A stretch of 64,000 bases of DNA from Thermanaerothrix solaris (lineage in GTDB: Bacteria; Chloroflexota; Anaerolineae; Anaerolineales; Anaerolineaceae). Position 1 is the first letter of the stretch. Each line of letters starts with the position of its first letter. The position numbers and the translations under genes are program-made. The stretch is from NCBI RefSeq assembly GCF_032334255.1, contig NZ_JAUHMF010000002.1, positions 1,116,001-1,180,000 on the forward strand, given 5' to 3'. This document shows positions 24,815-33,289 of this stretch, piece by piece. The notes under the pieces are model-generated. The model had not been told where the DNA came from. It did no database searches and worked only from the letters and a program-made list of their open reading frames with translations.

Positions 24815-26680
24815 ATGATGGCGCTGAGCGAACATATTCAGGGCATTTTAGAGACAATTCCCACCAAGCCAGGGTGTTACATCATGAAGAACGCCGCTGG
24901 TGAGGTGATATATGTGGGCAAAGCGATTAATCTACGGAACCGCGTGCGTTCCTATTTCCATGGCCCAGCAACGCATCCGCCCAAAGTGCGGCGTATGGTG
25001 CAACAAATTGCGGACATTGAATGGATAGTGGTGGGATCAGAACTGGAAGCACTGATCCTTGAGATGAACCTGATTAAGAAATACCGCCCACGCTACAATG
25101 TGCGGCTCAAGGATGATAAGCGCTATCCCTATATTAAAGTTCATTGGGCGGATGATTTCCCAAAGGTGACCGTAACCCGTCAAATGGTGGAGGATGGCTC
25201 CCGCTATTTTGGGCCTTATACCAGTGTGTGGGCTGTCCACCAGACCTTAGACGTGCTACGGCGTCTGTTCCCTTACCTCACATGTGATCGCAAGATCACT
25301 GGAAAAGACGAGCGGGCTTGTCTTTATTATGACATCAAACTGTGTGCAGCCCCTTGTATTGGGGCTATTGACCGCCAGCATTACCGCCAGATGATAGATG
25401 ATCTGTGTCAGTTCCTGGAAGGTCGTACCGAACCCATTGTGACACGATTGCGCCAAGAGATGGAAGAAGCCGCCGAGGCGCTGAATTTTGAGCGTGCGGC
25501 GGCGTTGCGGGATCAAATTTTGGCGATCGAACGCGTGGTGGAAAAACAAAAAGTCATTACCACTGAGCAACTAGATTCAGATGTGATCGCCATGGCGCGG
25601 GATGATGGCGAGGCGTGTGTGCAAGTGTTCTTCATTCGTAACGGCAAGTTGATCGGACGTGAATACTTCATTTTAGAGGGGGCCCAAGATAGTGAAGATA
25701 CCGAGGTGTTGGCCGAGTTTATCAAGCAGTTTTACGCCGAGGCCGCGAGTATTCCCTCCCAGGTGTTGCTCCCTCATGAGATTGAGGAGGCAAATATTAT
25801 CCAGCAGTGGCTGCGGGATCGGCGGGGAGGGCCCAAGGTTGAATTGGTGGTGCCGCGACAAGGGATTTCGCAAGAATTGGTAGAGATGGCAGCGGAGAAT
25901 GCTGTTGAGACCTTACGAGCGTTGCGCACCCAGTGGGAAACAAATAGGAATCGCCAGAGCCAGGCCCTGAGCGAATTGCAACAGGTATTGGGTTTGCCTT
26001 ACCCGCCTAATCGCATTGAATGCTATGATATTTCCAACACACAGGGCACTTATGCGGTGGGAAGTATGGTGGTTTTTGAGCAGGGGGTGCCAAAGAAAGC
26101 CTATTACCGTCGCTTCAACATACAGACTGTGAGTGGCCCGGATGACTTTGCCAGTATGGAAGAAGTGCTTACCCGCCGCTTCCGTCGCTATTTGGCCGCT
26201 CAAGAACAAGCCCAACAGCCCGGAGGCAAACCCGATCCGGCTTTTGGGTTGTTACCAGATCTTTTAATTGTGGACGGGGGTAAGGGGCAATTAAGCCGTG
26301 CGGTCAGTGTGCTCGAACGCTTTGGTTTGCAGGATAAGGTTGCAGTGGCGGGGTTGGCCAAACAACAGGAGGAGCTGTTTCTTCCGGGGCGCAAGGATTC
26401 GCTCATGCTTCCGCGTCATTCCCAGGGTTTATATTTGCTGCAACGGATTCGGGATGAAGCCCATCGCTTTGCGATTACTGCGCACCGTAACCGCCGCACG
26501 AAAGCCGGGCTAGCTTCGCGTTTGGATGCAATCCCTGGAATCGGCCCGGCGCGGCGTAAGGCATTATTGCAGCGCTTTGGCAGCCTGGATGCGATTCGTC
26601 AAGCCAGTATCGAGGAACTGACCAGCGTCAAAGGAATTACGCCGGAGATAGCCCAGGCCCTACGGGCTCATTTGGAGTAA
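24815..26680 (+). CDS. uvrC: Excinuclease ABC subunit C
   Basis: A 621-residue nucleotide-excision repair nuclease. It has a GIY-YIG domain (PTKPGCYIMKN...VIYVGKAINLRNRV, 15-50), a cysteine cluster (C-x6-C-x8-C-x3-C near residue 160-180), a UVR motif (EEAAEALNFERAAALRDQI), the RNase H-like nuclease (ECYDISNTQGT, VDGGKGQL) and C-terminal helix-hairpin-helix repeats. No ribosome site is near ATG 24815; instead TAAAAT lies 6 bases upstream, suggesting a leaderless message. Confidence 0.95.
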   Translation: MMALSEHIQGILETIPTKPGCYIMKNAAGEVIYVGKAINLRNRVRSYFHGPATHPPKVRRMVQQIADIEWIVVGSELEALILEMNLIKKYRPRYNVRLKDDKRYPYIKVHWADDFPKVTVTRQMVEDGSRYFGPYTSVWAVHQTLDVLRRLFPYLTCDRKITGKDERACLYYDIKLCAAPCIGAIDRQHYRQMIDDLCQFLEGRTEPIVTRLRQEMEEAAEALNFERAAALRDQILAIERVVEKQKVITTEQLDSDVIAMARDDGEACVQVFFIRNGKLIGREYFILEGAQDSEDTEVLAEFIKQFYAEAASIPSQVLLPHEIEEANIIQQWLRDRRGGPKVELVVPRQGISQELVEMAAENAVETLRALRTQWETNRNRQSQALSELQQVLGLPYPPNRIECYDISNTQGTYAVGSMVVFEQGVPKKAYYRRFNIQTVSGPDDFASMEEVLTRRFRRYLAAQEQAQQPGGKPDPAFGLLPDLLIVDGGKGQLSRAVSVLERFGLQDKVAVAGLAKQQEELFLPGRKDSLMLPRHSQGLYLLQRIRDEAHRFAITAHRNRRTKAGLASRLDAIPGIGPARRKALLQRFGSLDAIRQASIEELTSVKGITPEIAQALRAHLE

Positions 26681-26684
26681 GGAT

Positions 26685-27686
26685 TTATTCGCGCTCGAGG
26701 GAAAAGGTGGGTTGTGTTTTTAGGCCTAGAAGATCAGGGGAAATGCCCCAGGTGATTAATCCAAGGGTTACCCCAAACCATAAAGTAGCCAAACGGATTA
26801 AGAGCGTAGCTGCTGCTGCCTGGGCATGAGGGATATGCGCGAGCAACACTAACATCCCTGCGATAGAGGCTTCGGCAGCGCCCAATCCCCCGGGTAAGGT
26901 GGATACTGCACCGATGACTGTGGAGAACGCTAGAATAAAGATGGCTAAACCCGCAGTGTGAGTAGTGGCCGGTAACCCCAAACCGGTCAGGATGATATAA
27001 AAACCAATACCTTCACCAAGCCAGGAAATGCTGCCCAGTGAGACCGCGATGAACGTTGCTTGGGGTCGGAAGAGAAGAAATGCACCCTCATAGAATTGGC
27101 GCAACGGATGGACTATGCGATTTAACCAATGCAGCCGATTTATGAGGTTGAGAACTCCCAAGATCAAAGGGCGAATCTGAGAGAGAATTACTCCAGTCAC
27201 CAAAAGCAGAGTAATTGTAGCGAAGGCTGGCCAATATTGGGGGTAGGCGAAGACACCGGAGCTCGAAAGAATCAGCACAGCCAAACCATCGCTAATGCGC
27301 TCGGCAAGGACGACCGAGATGCCCTGAGGGATGGGGAGACCACTTTTCTGATTCACCCAAACGGCTTTAAGTGCTTCTCCCACCTTACCCGGGGTAACAG
27401 CCAGAGGAAAACCGGCGACAAAGAGGCGCAGGCTGCAATACCAGGGCAGGTTGGAGACCCCCATTTGATGAAGGTAATAATGCCACTTTATGAAGCGCAA
27501 GGTGTAGTTGAATAAGGTCAGTCCTAAAGCGAGTGGATAAACGCGCCACTCAAACGTTTGGGCCGTTTGAATGACTTGGCGAATATCACCGAACAAGGCT
27601 AGCCCCAAGATCACCAGAAACCCCAGGACTAAGCCCAGTCCTAAGCGTCGCCACAAGGTGCGAATGGATAGCGGCTTGTTCGTCAT
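26685..27686 (-). CDS. Lysylphosphatidylglycerol synthetase TM-region / flippase-like membrane protein
   Basis: A 333-residue protein with seven or eight helices, resembling the UPF0104/AglD family: ...FIKWHYYLHQMG..., PGKVGEALKAVWV, VVLAERISDGLAV and STLPGGLGAAEAS. Family members flip or modify lipids and lipid-linked sugars. There is no aminoacyltransferase domain. The ATG at 27686 lies 7 bases after a TATAAT on the same strand, with no ribosome site, so translation is probably leaderless. Confidence 0.8.
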   Translation of the reverse strand: MTNKPLSIRTLWRRLGLGLVLGFLVILGLALFGDIRQVIQTAQTFEWRVYPLALGLTLFNYTLRFIKWHYYLHQMGVSNLPWYCSLRLFVAGFPLAVTPGKVGEALKAVWVNQKSGLPIPQGISVVLAERISDGLAVLILSSSGVFAYPQYWPAFATITLLLVTGVILSQIRPLILGVLNLINRLHWLNRIVHPLRQFYEGAFLLFRPQATFIAVSLGSISWLGEGIGFYIILTGLGLPATTHTAGLAIFILAFSTVIGAVSTLPGGLGAAEASIAGMLVLLAHIPHAQAAAATLLIRLATLWFGVTLGLITWGISPDLLGLKTQPTFSLERE

Positions 27687-27693
27687 CTGCCGT

Positions 27694-27732
27694 ATTATAC
27701 CTGCTGGGTGGTAGAGACAGGGATGGTATAAT
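27694..27732. promoter_or_regulatory. Divergent -10 boxes for the flippase-like gene and the amino acid ABC operon
   Basis: On the minus strand TATAAT occupies 27694-27699, 7 bases from the ATG at 27686. On the plus strand TATAAT occupies 27727-27732, about 60 bases before GTG 27792. Neither has a strong -35, which leaves room for activators. Confidence 0.55.
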
Positions 27733-27791
27733 AATTTCAACCCTCATCCAGTTTTAGAATTCCCCAATCGGAGAGAAAAGGAGGAGATGCC

Positions 27792-28640
27792 GTGAAAAAG
27801 TTTGGTCTCAAAGTCCTGATATTGGGAGTCGTGCTCGGCTTGCTGCTTGCTGCATGTCAACCGGCCGCAACATCAACCCCTGCGGCGGGTGGTCAGGGGG
27901 GATATCCTGCACCGACGAGTGAAGGTGCCGCCGCACAAGCCACCGCTTATCCTGCTGCGACACAAATCACGGTGCGGGTAGCGACCGATGCTACCTTTCC
28001 GCCCTTTGAGCTAGTGGATGAAACCACGAAGGAGCTAACCGGCTTTGATGTGGAATTGATGAACGCGATTGCCCAGAAGGCGGGGTTCAAATTGGAGTGG
28101 ACTAACCTTCCTTTTGATCCAATGCTGGCTGGCCTGTCTGAGTGCCAATATGATGCAGCCATTGCGGCGATCACTATTACCGATGAACGTAAGCAGTCTA
28201 TGTTATTCTCGGATCCCTATATTAACGCGGGACAGATTGTCGTTGTGCGCAAAGGTGAAACGCGCATCAAGAGCAAGGATGATCTGAGTGGTATGACGGT
28301 AGGGGCACAACTCGGAACGACCGGCGCTATTGAAGCCCAGAAAATCCCCAACGTAAACTTCAAACCCTATGATACGTATGATTTAGCCTTCTTGGACCTC
28401 GCCAACGGTCAGATTGATGCCGTGATAGCCGATTATCCGACTGCACTTGGATTTATCGGTAAGAACCCGGAAAAACTGGAGACCGTAGGGGAGGTTTTCA
28501 CCGAGGAATCCTATGGCATTGCTATCTGCAAGAATCGCGCCGACCTGGTGGATAAAATCAACACCGCGCTCAAAGCGCTTAAGGATGAGGGATTCATTCA
28601 GCAACTCGAGCAAAAGTGGCTTGCCTCAGCCGCTCAGTGA
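27792..28640 (+). CDS. Polar amino acid ABC transporter substrate-binding lipoprotein
   Basis: A 282-residue extracellular binding protein (SBP_bac_3). It has a signal peptide with lipobox LLAAC, a Pro/Thr/Ala linker to about residue 55, then the family pattern VATDATFPPFELVDE, GFDVELMNAIA and ...DAAIAAITITDERKQSMLFSDPY. GTG start with AAAGGAGGAG upstream. It heads a three-gene importer for a polar amino acid (glutamine, arginine or similar; specificity not readable). Confidence 0.93.
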   Translation: MKKFGLKVLILGVVLGLLLAACQPAATSTPAAGGQGGYPAPTSEGAAAQATAYPAATQITVRVATDATFPPFELVDETTKELTGFDVELMNAIAQKAGFKLEWTNLPFDPMLAGLSECQYDAAIAAITITDERKQSMLFSDPYINAGQIVVVRKGETRIKSKDDLSGMTVGAQLGTTGAIEAQKIPNVNFKPYDTYDLAFLDLANGQIDAVIADYPTALGFIGKNPEKLETVGEVFTEESYGIAICKNRADLVDKINTALKALKDEGFIQQLEQKWLASAAQ

Positions 28641-28654
28641 TGATGAAAAGACTA

Positions 28655-28692
28655 AAACAGGGCCGATGCGTTAGGCACCGGCCCTGTTTGTC
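28655..28692 (+). terminator. Partial terminator between binding protein and permease
   Basis: Perfect 11-bp stem AAACAGGGCCG (28655-28665) and CGGCCCTGTTT (28679-28689) followed by T-rich sequence. Its place just after the binding-protein gene suggests that most transcripts end here, giving an excess of binding protein over membrane components. Confidence 0.8.
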
Positions 28693-28723
28693 ATTTATTT
28701 TATTTTGATCTGAGGTTTTTCCC

Positions 28724-29527
28724 ATGAATCTCACCACGCGTGGCCCGACCCAACCGCAAGCGGCAAAAAAGTTTCGCGACCCCTGGTGGCTATTGGTTCT
28801 GGCAATTGTTCTTATCGTTGTGGCGTTGGTCTTGTTGCAGCCAGATCCTTTCCAGCGCATTCTATTGTTTGTTCGGGACGGGATCCAGGTCACTATTTAT
28901 GTCACACTGGTTTCATTTGCCTTGGTGTTGCTACTGGGGTTGGTTGTTGGCTTGATTCGCCTCTCAAAATTAACCTTATTGCGTGGTATCGCCACCGTTT
29001 ATGTTGAAGTGATTCGCGGAATCCCGGTTTTAGTGCAATTAATTTTCTGGTATTTTGCATTCCCATCGTTGATCCAGGATATCGGACGTTCGTTAGGCTG
29101 GCAAGCGTTAATAGAATATCGTCCCAATCCAGTGGCCATGGCCATTTTGGGGTTGACCATTTGTTACGCCGCCTATATGAGCGAGGTATACCGCGCGGGT
29201 ATTCAAAGCATCCCCCGCGGCCAGATGGAAGCTGCGCGCAGCCTGGGCATGTCCTATTTTCAAGCGATGCGTTACGTTATCCTGCCGCAGGCGGTGCGGG
29301 TAATCCTGCCGCCAGTAGGGAATGAATTCATTACGTTGCTTAAGGATTCATCCCTAACCAGCGTGGTGGCCGTGCCAGAACTGACTCGGCGTGGGCGTGA
29401 ATTTATGGCGGCCAGTTTTATCCCTTTGCAGACCTGGTTAATGGTGAGTTTGTTATACTTGGTGATGACCCTGCTGGCAACGCGAGTGGTGGCCTGGATT
29501 GAATATAAGACGCGGTTGGAGAAATAG
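28724..29527 (+). CDS. Amino acid ABC transporter permease
   Basis: A 267-residue HisMQ/GlnP-type permease with about five or six helices. The EAA loop that contacts the ATPase is clear: EAARSLGMSYFQAMRYVILP, followed by VRVILPPVGNEFITLLKDSSL. It is the sole permease of the cassette, so it probably works as a homodimer. ATPase gene 3 bp downstream. Confidence 0.93.
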   Translation: MNLTTRGPTQPQAAKKFRDPWWLLVLAIVLIVVALVLLQPDPFQRILLFVRDGIQVTIYVTLVSFALVLLLGLVVGLIRLSKLTLLRGIATVYVEVIRGIPVLVQLIFWYFAFPSLIQDIGRSLGWQALIEYRPNPVAMAILGLTICYAAYMSEVYRAGIQSIPRGQMEAARSLGMSYFQAMRYVILPQAVRVILPPVGNEFITLLKDSSLTSVVAVPELTRRGREFMAASFIPLQTWLMVSLLYLVMTLLATRVVAWIEYKTRLEK

Positions 29528-29530
29528 GAT

Positions 29531-30268
29531 ATGGATCGAGAGCCGATTATTCATATTGAAAATGTGCACAAATGGTTTGGGCACGTGCACGCCCTGCGTG
29601 GGATAAATTTAGATGTATACAAAGGGGAAGTTGTGGTCATTATCGGACCCTCGGGTTCGGGTAAGTCTACATTACTACGATGCATCAATCGTTTGGAGGA
29701 ATTCGATGAGGGTAAGATCATTGTGGATGGAATCCCGCTAGATAGTGCTGAAAACATCAACGCTGTACGCACTGAGGTAGGGATGGTTTTTCAGCAGTTC
29801 AACCTCTTTCCTCATCTCACCGTGCTGGAAAACATTTGCCTGGCTCAGCGGATTGTGCGCAAGCGGAAGAAAGAAGAAGCCGAAGCCATTGCCATGGAAC
29901 TACTGCGCAAGGTCGGTATTCCCGAAAAGGCGCATAATTACCCAGCCCAACTTTCAGGTGGGCAGCAGCAGCGGGTGGCGATTGCTCGTGCCCTGGCTAT
30001 GAATCCTAAAATCATGCTGTTTGATGAGCCAACCAGCGCCCTCGACCCGGAGATGATTCAGGAGGTGTTGGATGTCATGCTTAATTTGGCGCGGGAGGGA
30101 ATGACCATGGTCGTGGTCTCCCACGAAATTGGCTTTGCCCGCGCCGCAGCCCATCGCGCGATTCTAATGGACGAGGGGCAAATTGTGGAAGAAGCCCCGC
30201 CGGACATATTATTTAACAACCCACGTCACGAACGTACCCGTGCGTTCTTGAGCAAAGTTCTGCATTAA
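29531..30268 (+). CDS. Amino acid ABC transporter ATP-binding protein (GlnQ-like)
   Basis: A 245-residue ABC ATPase: Walker A GPSGSGKST (about 39-47), Q-loop VFQQFNLFPH, signature LSGGQQQRVAIARAL, Walker B IMLFDEPTSALDP and the switch His in VVSHE. It powers the importer encoded immediately upstream. Confidence 0.95.
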   Translation: MDREPIIHIENVHKWFGHVHALRGINLDVYKGEVVVIIGPSGSGKSTLLRCINRLEEFDEGKIIVDGIPLDSAENINAVRTEVGMVFQQFNLFPHLTVLENICLAQRIVRKRKKEEAEAIAMELLRKVGIPEKAHNYPAQLSGGQQQRVAIARALAMNPKIMLFDEPTSALDPEMIQEVLDVMLNLAREGMTMVVVSHEIGFARAAAHRAILMDEGQIVEEAPPDILFNNPRHERTRAFLSKVLH

Positions 30269-30316
30269 TGGCGCTAAACGGCTAAGGTTTTGGTTGAGTA
30301 GATTAAGTAGGGTCAC

Positions 30317-32803
30317 ATGCGCGGTTTGGGGTGGATTATTACGATTCTGATCGGGATAGGGATTCTTGTTGTTTGGGGACTAGGGACTCTCCCTTTAGTG
30401 CAAGCCCAGACAGCACAGTCTAATACCTTGTCTTTGGTGAGTCCTTTGGCTTGTCCAGTCGCAGGGTGTGCGGCCGGGCAGCGTCTGAACGTGCGGGCTG
30501 CTTTCTCGGTTGGGGTGTATGACCCGAACCAGTCCCCAAATGTACAGGTGTGTGTGTACACACCTGTGAACTGGTCTGTTCCCGAGGTGACTTTTTCACC
30601 CCAAGGAATCATAAGTGGCGCAACTTATGCTGCGGGCGACCTTTCTGCCTGCGAACCGGCACCTTCAGGGTATGAATTGAAAAACGGAGCCAGCGCAACG
30701 CTGGGGGTAGATCAATTTGGCGATGCCTTAGATTTTGCATTTCGCATTGGGGCAAATGCTGGATCCTCTGGCACGCTGCGAGTCCGAGTGTTAGAAAAGA
30801 CCAATAGCGGATGGGTGAGAATCCAGGACCTTTTCCTTTACCTGTGGATCATTCCGAAGGCGACCAATGTTTATGTCGCCAATGATGCTACAGCCTGTGG
30901 TCAATTCAACCCTTGTTATGTCAATAGTTACAATGACCTCACTAACGGCGTTGGAACCGGGTTAAAAGACGCCGTGGATGCTGTAGATCCCGGGAGTGTG
31001 GTCAACGTACTGGGGGAGTACAGTATCAAAAGTCAAACGGTGGTCATTGATAAGCCCCTGATCCTTCAAGGGGTTAATAACGCCGCTCTAACCTATGTGG
31101 GCAGTATCTGTGATCAACCCATGCTTTATCTTAAGGGTGGCGTGACCTTGCGTGATTTGACAATCAGGGATGGCGCCTGTTCCTCACCCAGTCGTGATCT
31201 TGTCATCATCGAACCCACAGGAGATGTGCGTGTTGAATATGTCACGCTGATCAATGGTAAAGATGCGCTTCATGTGTTAAGCGGCGGCGGGCAGGTGCTG
31301 GTTCAGTTTAGCCATATCCAGGGTAATCAAGGGTATGCAATTTTGGGTGAACCTGACCCATCTTCCGGCAGGATAGTGGCTGTAGGGAACAATCTCTACG
31401 GAAACCGCGCTGGGGCTCAGGTGGAGTGCAACAATCGCGGCAAGGTCAACCATAATTTTCTGGGATGGGGTGGTTCGCTAACGTCTGCAGTGTCCCAATG
31501 TGAATTCGACCCGATTAAAGCCCTCGGAGCACCGATTTTACGCCGTAATGAACATGCCGGGGTGAGTGGTGCCCGGGTAACGGTTACTGAGACTAAAACC
31601 TACGCTTTTGAGGGGCGTATTGCCTTCCAGCGTGTTGGGGGGACTGATTTTGATCTTTACATCATCGAACATGGAGCAGGTAGCACGCTTAATGTCCCCT
31701 TTACCGGGGGCTCAAGTGATGACCTGATCCCTTGTAGTAGTTATTGGGACCTCTTTTTGGCTGAAGGATCATCTCCGAGCAGCACGTTAAACCTATTCTT
31801 TCGCTATGATCTGAGCCCGGGGTGTGCTTCTAGCGTTGAGTCTTCTTTGTACTGCGGTAGTGGCAATCCGGCGCTTTATCCTCTTTGGTGGTATCATCCG
31901 GCCGGTAATATCACCCAAGGCTGGGATACCACAGGGCAACGTCCAATGGGTTCGGCAGCAGCGGGAAGCAATGGTCAAACGACCGTATGCTTGACGAACG
32001 AAAAGCAAATTCGGGTGGACATTGATAATGATGGGCGCCCCAACTTGCTTTCTGATTTGAGCTACTTGCCTTTTGTGGTAGGTTTACCAGCCCGTCCAGA
32101 AACTCTAACGCCTTCTCTAACGGCCTCTTTTACCCCTAGCATCACATTCACTGCTAGCATCACCCCAACTCGTACTGTAACTCGCACAATTACGCCCATC
32201 CCCACCTGGACACGCTCGCCTACCCGCCCACTCTTGCCTACTCGTACCCGCACCCCGACACCCACTCGCACACCTTTCGCGACGCGTACACCATCGCGAA
32301 CCCCTTTTGGTGGGGTGACTGTTACCCTTACAAGTCAGGTAACTTTTTCAGTTACACCAACACCACCGGGTTTTTCGGGTCAGACGCTAACCCCTGCGGG
32401 GTATCCCTTGTCATCTCCAACTGGTACCGGTTCGACATCTGAGCCGGCTTATCCAGGGGCAAAAACTCCAGTTCAAACGACGATGACGCCCGGAAAGGGA
32501 TATCCAAGCGGTGGCATGACGACGGCGCCACCACTGCAGACTGCGGAGGCATCTGCCGAATCTCCGGTGATTACACCGAGCGCAACTGCCAATACGAAAC
32601 CTCTCCAACCCGACCATCAGGGGGTAATCTGGGCGGTTGTTTTGGGCGGGAGTTTTCTAGTGGGTGCGGTGTTATGGGGTTATTGGTATTACCACCGTTA
32701 TCTTAAAAAGAAATCCTTGACCTGGGTTGAAGATACCAAGTCTTCAACCGAAGCGGAAACCCCATCATCGGATGAACCGGGTGATCATTCTCCGTCCTCC
32801 TGA
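30317..32803 (+). CDS. Large surface-anchored protein with parallel beta-helix region and Thr/Pro stalk
   Basis: An 828-residue exported protein. An N-terminal hydrophobic signal (about 5-30) is followed by a Cys-containing beta-rich domain (30-180), then a region with features of a right-handed beta-helix (about 190-400; VVNVLGEYSIKSQTVVID, LRDLTIRDGACSS, VEYVTLINGKDALHV). A further beta domain, a Thr/Pro/Ser-rich stalk (about 595-690, repeated TPTRTxT), one membrane helix (about 772-795) and a basic, then acidic tail follow. It looks like a cell-surface adhesin or carbohydrate-binding protein; no catalytic motif is evident. The gene overlaps the convergent cupin gene by 19 bp. Confidence 0.75.
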   Translation: MRGLGWIITILIGIGILVVWGLGTLPLVQAQTAQSNTLSLVSPLACPVAGCAAGQRLNVRAAFSVGVYDPNQSPNVQVCVYTPVNWSVPEVTFSPQGIISGATYAAGDLSACEPAPSGYELKNGASATLGVDQFGDALDFAFRIGANAGSSGTLRVRVLEKTNSGWVRIQDLFLYLWIIPKATNVYVANDATACGQFNPCYVNSYNDLTNGVGTGLKDAVDAVDPGSVVNVLGEYSIKSQTVVIDKPLILQGVNNAALTYVGSICDQPMLYLKGGVTLRDLTIRDGACSSPSRDLVIIEPTGDVRVEYVTLINGKDALHVLSGGGQVLVQFSHIQGNQGYAILGEPDPSSGRIVAVGNNLYGNRAGAQVECNNRGKVNHNFLGWGGSLTSAVSQCEFDPIKALGAPILRRNEHAGVSGARVTVTETKTYAFEGRIAFQRVGGTDFDLYIIEHGAGSTLNVPFTGGSSDDLIPCSSYWDLFLAEGSSPSSTLNLFFRYDLSPGCASSVESSLYCGSGNPALYPLWWYHPAGNITQGWDTTGQRPMGSAAAGSNGQTTVCLTNEKQIRVDIDNDGRPNLLSDLSYLPFVVGLPARPETLTPSLTASFTPSITFTASITPTRTVTRTITPIPTWTRSPTRPLLPTRTRTPTPTRTPFATRTPSRTPFGGVTVTLTSQVTFSVTPTPPGFSGQTLTPAGYPLSSPTGTGSTSEPAYPGAKTPVQTTMTPGKGYPSGGMTTAPPLQTAEASAESPVITPSATANTKPLQPDHQGVIWAVVLGGSFLVGAVLWGYWYYHRYLKKKSLTWVEDTKSSTEAETPSSDEPGDHSPSS

Positions 32804-33132
32804 ACGAGAGGATCTGGGAGCATCAATAGAAGCATGCGCACGTTGGTGTGAGCCACCAGAGTGTGAGGGGTTTGGGCTTCCATAAAGAGCCAAGCACCGC
32901 TTTGGAGCCGGTACTTATCTCCACCGACCTTCAAATCGCACTCACCTTCGAGGATATGGATGACGGCCGGAATGGAGGCAGTGTGTTCGGATAGTTCTTG
33001 TCCGGCGGCGAAGAGGAAGAGAATAGCCTTTAGGCGGGGATGTTGAAGAAGGGAGTGGCTTAATATGCTGTTGGGAGGTGGGTTAGGAACGATGGTGGAT
33101 AGATCTTTGTAAAGAGTGTAAAGTTTTGTCAT
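32785..33132 (-). CDS. Small cupin domain protein
   Basis: A 115-residue single-domain cupin. Motif 1 is GQELSEHTASIPAVIHILEGE, with His50 kept but the second His of the usual HxH replaced by Ala52; motif 2 ends in PH (His90). Metal binding may therefore be incomplete. ATG 33132 is chosen because the longer open frame runs back through the promoter. The gene is divergent from a globin fusion, with an FNR-type palindrome centred 41.5 bases upstream of its predicted transcript start, so the two genes are probably co-regulated. Function is unknown. Confidence 0.78.
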   Translation of the reverse strand: MTKLYTLYKDLSTIVPNPPPNSILSHSLLQHPRLKAILFLFAAGQELSEHTASIPAVIHILEGECDLKVGGDKYRLQSGAWLFMEAQTPHTLVAHTNVRMLLLMLPDPLVQEDGE

Positions 33133-33163
33133 TGCGATACATCCTAAGTTTGGGATTGCGGCT

Positions 33164-33255
33164 ACTATAACTTGATATAGAAAAATCGGCTTTGCGTTGG
33201 CGCAAATTTCTGGTTGCGTTATCGCAAACTCATTATTCATCCATGGTTTTATAAT
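33164..33255. promoter_or_regulatory. Divergent promoters with two FNR/CRP-type operators
   Basis: Two palindromes TTGCG-N4-CGCAA lie 22 bp apart: site A 33191-33206 (TTTGCG-TTGG-CGCAAA) and site B 33214-33227 (TTGCG-TTAT-CGCAA). The minus-strand -10 TATAGT is 33164-33169; the plus-strand -10 TATAAT is 33250-33255. Each -10 begins exactly 29.5 bases from the centre of its nearer palindrome, which puts both operators at -41.5, the class II activator position. Neither promoter has a -35 hexamer. The half-site TTGCG differs from classical FNR (TTGAT). Confidence 0.8.
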
Positions 33256-33289
33256 GAAAAAAATTTTCTTTATAGAAAGGTTAGATTTT

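Noticed and set aside
30544..30565. Palindrome ACAGGTGTGT-GT-ACACACCTGT
   Set aside because: It lies within the coding sequence of the large surface protein, far from any start; it is more likely a chance product of codons for Val, Cys and Tyr than an operator.
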